Positions 53,470-56,183 of a stretch of 56,183 bases of DNA are shown piece by piece. The notes beneath the pieces were generated by a model. The model was not told the DNA's origin, did not search any database, and worked only from the letters and a program-made list of their open reading frames with translations. This DNA comes from a bacterium (GTDB lineage: Bacteria > Cyanobacteriota > Vampirovibrionia > Obscuribacterales > Obscuribacteraceae), in assembly GCA_018062085.1 (NCBI GenBank), contig JAGOSY010000028.1:1-56183 (forward strand), given 5' to 3'. How positions within the stretch are numbered: position 1 is the stretch's first letter; the number at the start of each line of letters is the position of its first letter. Both the position numbers and the translations under genes were made by a program.

Positions 53470-54765
53470 CTACATAATTCGAATACCATCTAGGGGGATG
53501 AGCAGCTGAGTGATCTCCGTCAACTCAGCTTCCGGGACAGGTTTCCATTCGCGCATGTCGCTGCCGTTAATGTCGAGCAAATCTAGAAATGCGCTCGTGA
53601 TTCGAGCCATGTGTGACCTCAACCGTTCTATGTCTAAAATGAGGTATCGTCCTGTCATATCGTTTGAGACACTGTGGTTGACCAGCCTTTTAAGTGCATA
53701 AGGAGGAACATCCAATTTTTCTCCCATGGTCAGGAAGGTACGGCGAAGATCATGAAATGTGAAAGCAACGCCGCTTTTGGCACGCACCCTGCTGACGATA
53801 GCAACGCCTCCACCGAGATGCTTGTCTTTTAGTCGGCAAGATTGGAAAACCCATTCTGAACGATTCCTGTAAATATAGCGTCTTTTGAGCAGCGAGACGA
53901 GAAAGTCACTGAGTGGCAGCCTATGCTCTCGGTCACTCTTTGTTAGTTCCCGCGGCACGATAAGTATTTTATTTTCAAAGTCGACATGGCACCATTTCAG
54001 CTTTCTCGTCTCACCGAATCGCATACCAGTTAAGAGAAGAAATAACAAGAAGTCACGCGCTACCTCATTCTGAAGGGTGCCCACGGCTCGATACCAATCT
54101 TTGAGTTTAAGATCGGGAATAATACCTTGGCGAGGATAGATGCGGTGCCATGATCGATTGCGCGACAACCTTGAAACCGGATTCTCCTTGATCAGCGGCT
54201 CATCAGTTGTGCCATATCTATCAGATGCGAAATTGATGAGAGCGCTTAACTTTTTTAGGGCGTTATTCGCACGCCCGTGTCCTGATGTTCCTAGTCGGTT
54301 TGGGCTAACGGTTAGCTCGTGATGGCGTTGTTCTACCATGTCTTTTGTGATCGAAGTGATAGGCATATCGAGCCAGTCGTTAAAGTGTCGATTGATGGCA
54401 AAGTGATAATTTCTCTGAGTGTCTTTTCGGATCGGCTTGATCTCCAGAAACTTTTGCAGTACTTCTCTCAGAGTGATATCGTTGAGAGTGTTTATGCGTT
54501 TGCCACTCTTTGGATCGTTGCCTTTTGCTATGTCGCCGAGCATTATGCACGCCTGGTTTCTTGCCGAGTCTAGAGACATGTCGCTGCACTTGCCGATAGT
54601 GATTCGCTTGGTGGCTCCATCAACACGTCGTTCGAGAATATAAGATTTTGACTTCGGCGTCACTCGCACTGCAAATCCATGAACGTCATCGTCACGGTAG
54701 AAGCACTGCCCTCTGATAGGCAGTTGAATTTCTGATTCTACAAATTCTTTGGTCAGTTTGGACAT
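53470..54765 (-). CDS. Tyrosine-type integrase (P4/CP4-57-like)
   Basis: A 431-residue site-specific recombinase. The N-terminus has a DUF4102-like arm-binding domain (VHGFAVRVTPKSKSYILERR and KRITIGKCSDMSLDSARNQA). The catalytic domain has R249 (LLTGMRFGETRKLKW), K276, H338-R341 (FTFHDLRRTF), H364 (RLVNHS) and nucleophile Y374 (MTGRYLI), so all key residues are present. Such enzymes insert genomic islands or phages, usually at tRNA genes. The neighbours here are a VWA gene and a toxin-antitoxin operon. The att sites were not found by eye. Confidence 0.94.
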   Translation of the reverse strand: MSKLTKEFVESEIQLPIRGQCFYRDDDVHGFAVRVTPKSKSYILERRVDGATKRITIGKCSDMSLDSARNQACIMLGDIAKGNDPKSGKRINTLNDITLREVLQKFLEIKPIRKDTQRNYHFAINRHFNDWLDMPITSITKDMVEQRHHELTVSPNRLGTSGHGRANNALKKLSALINFASDRYGTTDEPLIKENPVSRLSRNRSWHRIYPRQGIIPDLKLKDWYRAVGTLQNEVARDFLLFLLLTGMRFGETRKLKWCHVDFENKILIVPRELTKSDREHRLPLSDFLVSLLKRRYIYRNRSEWVFQSCRLKDKHLGGGVAIVSRVRAKSGVAFTFHDLRRTFLTMGEKLDVPPYALKRLVNHSVSNDMTGRYLILDIERLRSHMARITSAFLDLLDINGSDMREWKPVPEAELTEITQLLIPLDGIRIM

Positions 54766-55109
54766 AGCACTAATGCTCCTCCGACGAATCTTACCGATAG
54801 GCTTGCCTACACAAGCCTGGAAAAGGCTGCGGCATCAGGGTTGTAAGAGTTCCAGTGCTCAGTAGTATATGCTTTGGCTAGCGAATATGGACTGTGCTAT
54901 TGCACAGTTCTATGAGGCGATTTGGAAATAGCGTGTAACTATCAGAGCATAATCAGAGTGGTCAATTATCATTGCCACAGGGGTTTGCCCTGAAAATGTC
55001 GTTATAGAGGAGTGTCTGCAAAATATGGAAATTGCTAGCTCCAGCAAACCGACTTTATTTGGGGGAGCTTCTGTACGCCAATCAAACCGCAACTGATTTG
55101 GAATTGGAG
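54766..55109. other. Intergenic region upstream of integrase with two inverted repeats
   Basis: No convincing gene is seen. AGGCTTG-CCTACA-CAAGCCT (54799-54818) and ACTGTGC-TATT-GCACAGT (54891-54908) are perfect 7-bp-stem repeats, likely recombinase arm sites or operators. A 60-codon minus frame (54910-55092) has no ribosome site or motif, and a 23-codon plus frame from ATG 55025 follows an AGAGGAG site but is too short to judge. Confidence 0.5.
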
Positions 55110-55427
55110 TTAGACGAGAATTTCGAGCCCGTGTTTTTTAGCGACGCATAGAAGTTTCAGAGTTGCACCGGTCGGCTTGGTTGCACCGGTCTCCCATTTT
55201 TCGACAGTGCTTTCACTGGTATTTAGATAACGAGCGAAGACAGGCTGGCTCACCTGGAAACTGTTGCGCAAAGCTTTGATTTGTTTTGGTCCTAATTCTT
55301 CAGGCACATCAAGGCAGCTTTCATCAAACCGGCGCATGGTCTCCTTTGATACAACTCCAATTTTATGTAAGCCAGAAACATGGCTATGGATTGCTTCAAA
55401 AGCATCACTTTTAAACTTTTTTGCCAT
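55110..55427 (-). CDS. HTH-domain antitoxin, HigA/MqsA-like
   Basis: A 105-residue DNA-binding antitoxin. Residues about 45-95 form a Cro/cI-type helix-turn-helix: LGPKQIKALRNSFQVSQPVF followed by ARYLNTSESTVEKWETGATKP. The first 40 residues are the likely toxin-binding part. The start codon lies inside the toxin's 3' end with a 17-base overlap, so it is downstream of the toxin, the HigBA arrangement. It probably represses the operon by binding the TAGCAG palindrome near the toxin start. Confidence 0.9.
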   Translation of the reverse strand: MAKKFKSDAFEAIHSHVSGLHKIGVVSKETMRRFDESCLDVPEELGPKQIKALRNSFQVSQPVFARYLNTSESTVEKWETGATKPTGATLKLLCVAKKHGLEILV

Positions 55428-55788
55428 GACAAATCTCCACTAAAATCTCATCTGCTAACGCTAGGTCAATTTCCTTATCCGTGATTTTTGCATAGGTATT
55501 GGCTATTTCTCGAAAGTCTTCAAGCTCTTTCTGGTTGATATTCTCACGGTCTTTTTTTGCAAACAAGTAGGAATAAACCCAGTATTTGCCGCCTTTTGCA
55601 ATGATTATGCTGCGGTGCATATTTTTGTTTAGGCGTTTTATAAATACTCCACCGCCGAGGTCATCGCACTGCCCGAGCCGCACTTGTTCAATAGCCTTAC
55701 ACAAATCAGCATCGCTTATATCGGCTTTCTTAGCAGCTTTTGCAAACCAGTCAGTTTTAAAAGATCGAGGCTTGATTGCTTCAGTCAT
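55411..55788 (-). CDS. RelE-type toxin (addiction module toxin)
   Basis: The start is ATG 55788 (MTEAIKPRSFKTDWFAK), which lies only a few bases from the -10 box; a start 20 codons upstream would lie outside the transcript. The 125-residue protein has the layout of a RelE-family toxin subgroup: FKTDWFAKAAKKADISDADL, LGGGVFIKRLNKN, IIIAKGGKYWVYSYLFAKKD, then NINQKELEDF and a tail ending EILVEICHGKKV. Family members are ribosome-dependent mRNA endonucleases or related inhibitors. It precedes its HTH antitoxin by a 17-base overlap. Confidence 0.88.
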   Translation of the reverse strand: MTEAIKPRSFKTDWFAKAAKKADISDADLCKAIEQVRLGQCDDLGGGVFIKRLNKNMHRSIIIAKGGKYWVYSYLFAKKDRENINQKELEDFREIANTYAKITDKEIDLALADEILVEICHGKKV

Positions 55789-55794
55789 TGGATA

Positions 55795-55823
55795 AGTGTA
55801 GCAGGGACTGCTATCTTTGTCAA
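55795..55823 (-). promoter_or_regulatory. Sigma-70 promoter of toxin-antitoxin operon
   Basis: On the minus strand, TTGACA (55823-55818) and TACACT (55800-55795) are separated by exactly 17 bases. The -10 box ends 6 bases before the toxin ATG at 55788, so the transcript would start at or next to the ATG, leaving little or no leader. No Shine-Dalgarno sequence is seen, consistent with leaderless translation of the toxin. Confidence 0.8.
55799..55813. promoter_or_regulatory. Palindromic operator between -35 and -10
   Basis: TAGCAG-GGA-CTGCTA is a perfect inverted repeat of two 6-base arms, covering the first two bases of the -10 box and most of the spacer. Binding by the HTH antitoxin here would block RNA polymerase, the usual autoregulation of such operons. 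Confidence 0.78.
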
Positions 55824-55858
55824 GTCTGAAAATGCCCGTAACGCCCAAAGGGTGGCAA

Positions 55859-56183
55859 TTATTGACGAGTAGTAGCGGTTCTGTGGTCTATCAGCTGCAG
55901 ATCTCTGGAGATCTGACTGGGCTCACGCACAACTTCAGCGCTTCCCTGTGGATCAATTTTTAGGGGCCAGGTCAGCTGAGTTAAAAATTGCGCCCATAAA
56001 TATATGGTACCGTTTTGCTGGTCGCGAATGGCAATCACGAACGGCCGATCACAGTGGTATAGGAACTCTTACAATATAGGCGCTGCCAGCATTACAGGAA
56101 GCGTGTAGATGATTTGTAGATGTCGAGGTTAGCGATCTGGTGGCACGCTCAAATAAGACTGCCACAGGCATTGCCACAGCGAG
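55859..56183 (-). pseudogene. Frameshifted C-terminal remnant of a serpin
   Basis: On the minus strand from 56068 to the stop at 55859, 69 codons begin EFLYHCDRPFVIAIRDQQNG followed by TIYLWAQFLT. YHCDRPFVIAI fits the serpin signature at every position, and IRDQQNGTIYLWAQ corresponds to the conserved I-R-D-x-x-T/N-G-T-I-L-F-M-G strand. In this frame TAA lies directly before the E. In another frame, from the window edge to 56049, AVAMPVAVLFERATRSLTST could be the reactive-centre loop region, then stops. A shift by one frame would join them. The gene is therefore probably broken, or the assembly carries an indel. The rest lies beyond the window. Confidence 0.72.

Noticed and set aside
54910..55092. 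60-codon minus-strand frame upstream of the integrase
   Set aside because: TTG start without ribosome site, no domain; could be a remnant but nothing supports coding.

Overview
The window looks like chromosomal DNA from an uncultured-type, Gram-negative-like bacterium of moderate GC. Housekeeping genes (purB, malQ, rsmG, sbcC, one tRNA-Pro) are scattered among many secreted, TPR-rich or membrane proteins of unknown role. The abundance of TPR, CHAT, PAS and GspE-N-like modules and the frequent TTG/GTG starts would suit a Vampirovibrionia/Melainabacteria (Obscuribacterales-like) relative. That placement is an inference from gene style, not from a marker gene.

Layout. 1-2.5 kb: tail of a polyproline protein, a membrane-anchored TPR protein, a His-rich polytopic membrane protein and a secreted protein. 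2.5-6.5 kb (minus): AbiTii-like protein overlapping a metzincin-type protease, then a UspA tandem protein with a degenerate multicopper oxidase. 6.6-14 kb: purB, malQ, an unknown gene, rsmG, and a 775-aa DnaJ-like/GspE-N-like protein. 14-18 kb (minus): a PilG/PatA-like receiver protein and a 992-aa membrane/spermidine-synthase/TPR fusion. 18.2-21.3 kb: sbcC. 21.4-22.6 kb: two tiny paralogous membrane proteins, then a DUF433/DUF5615 toxin-antitoxin pair whose toxin carries a stop codon. 22.8-29 kb: a DUF2142/GT-C-like membrane protein and a 1600-aa hybrid histidine kinase. 29.1-34.8 kb: a penicillin-acylase-like hydrolase, a DUF3160-like secreted protein and a small secreted protein, apparently co-translated. 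35-43.2 kb: TPR protein, SpoIID protein divergent from an OmpR-type regulator, a low-complexity secreted protein, a TPR-CHAT protein and a Spy-like protein. 43.2-53.4 kb: two-gene phosphatase/class II aldolase unit, SH3b protein, tRNA-Pro, GNAT/MESH1-like unit, two small paralogs, patatin, Sel1 protein, secreted protein and VWA lipoprotein.

The right end (53.4-56.2 kb) looks accessory: a tyrosine integrase, a RelE/HTH toxin-antitoxin operon with a visible promoter and operator, and a frameshifted C-terminal remnant of a serpin that runs off the window edge.

No phage, CRISPR array, complete IS element or obvious multi-gene defence island is visible. The least explained items are the serpin remnant, the tandem mini membrane proteins, the chain of overlapping mini-ORFs at 31.5 kb, the six 8-bp repeats touching a start codon at 42.7 kb, and the DVCI/IACGPIVG small-protein pair.
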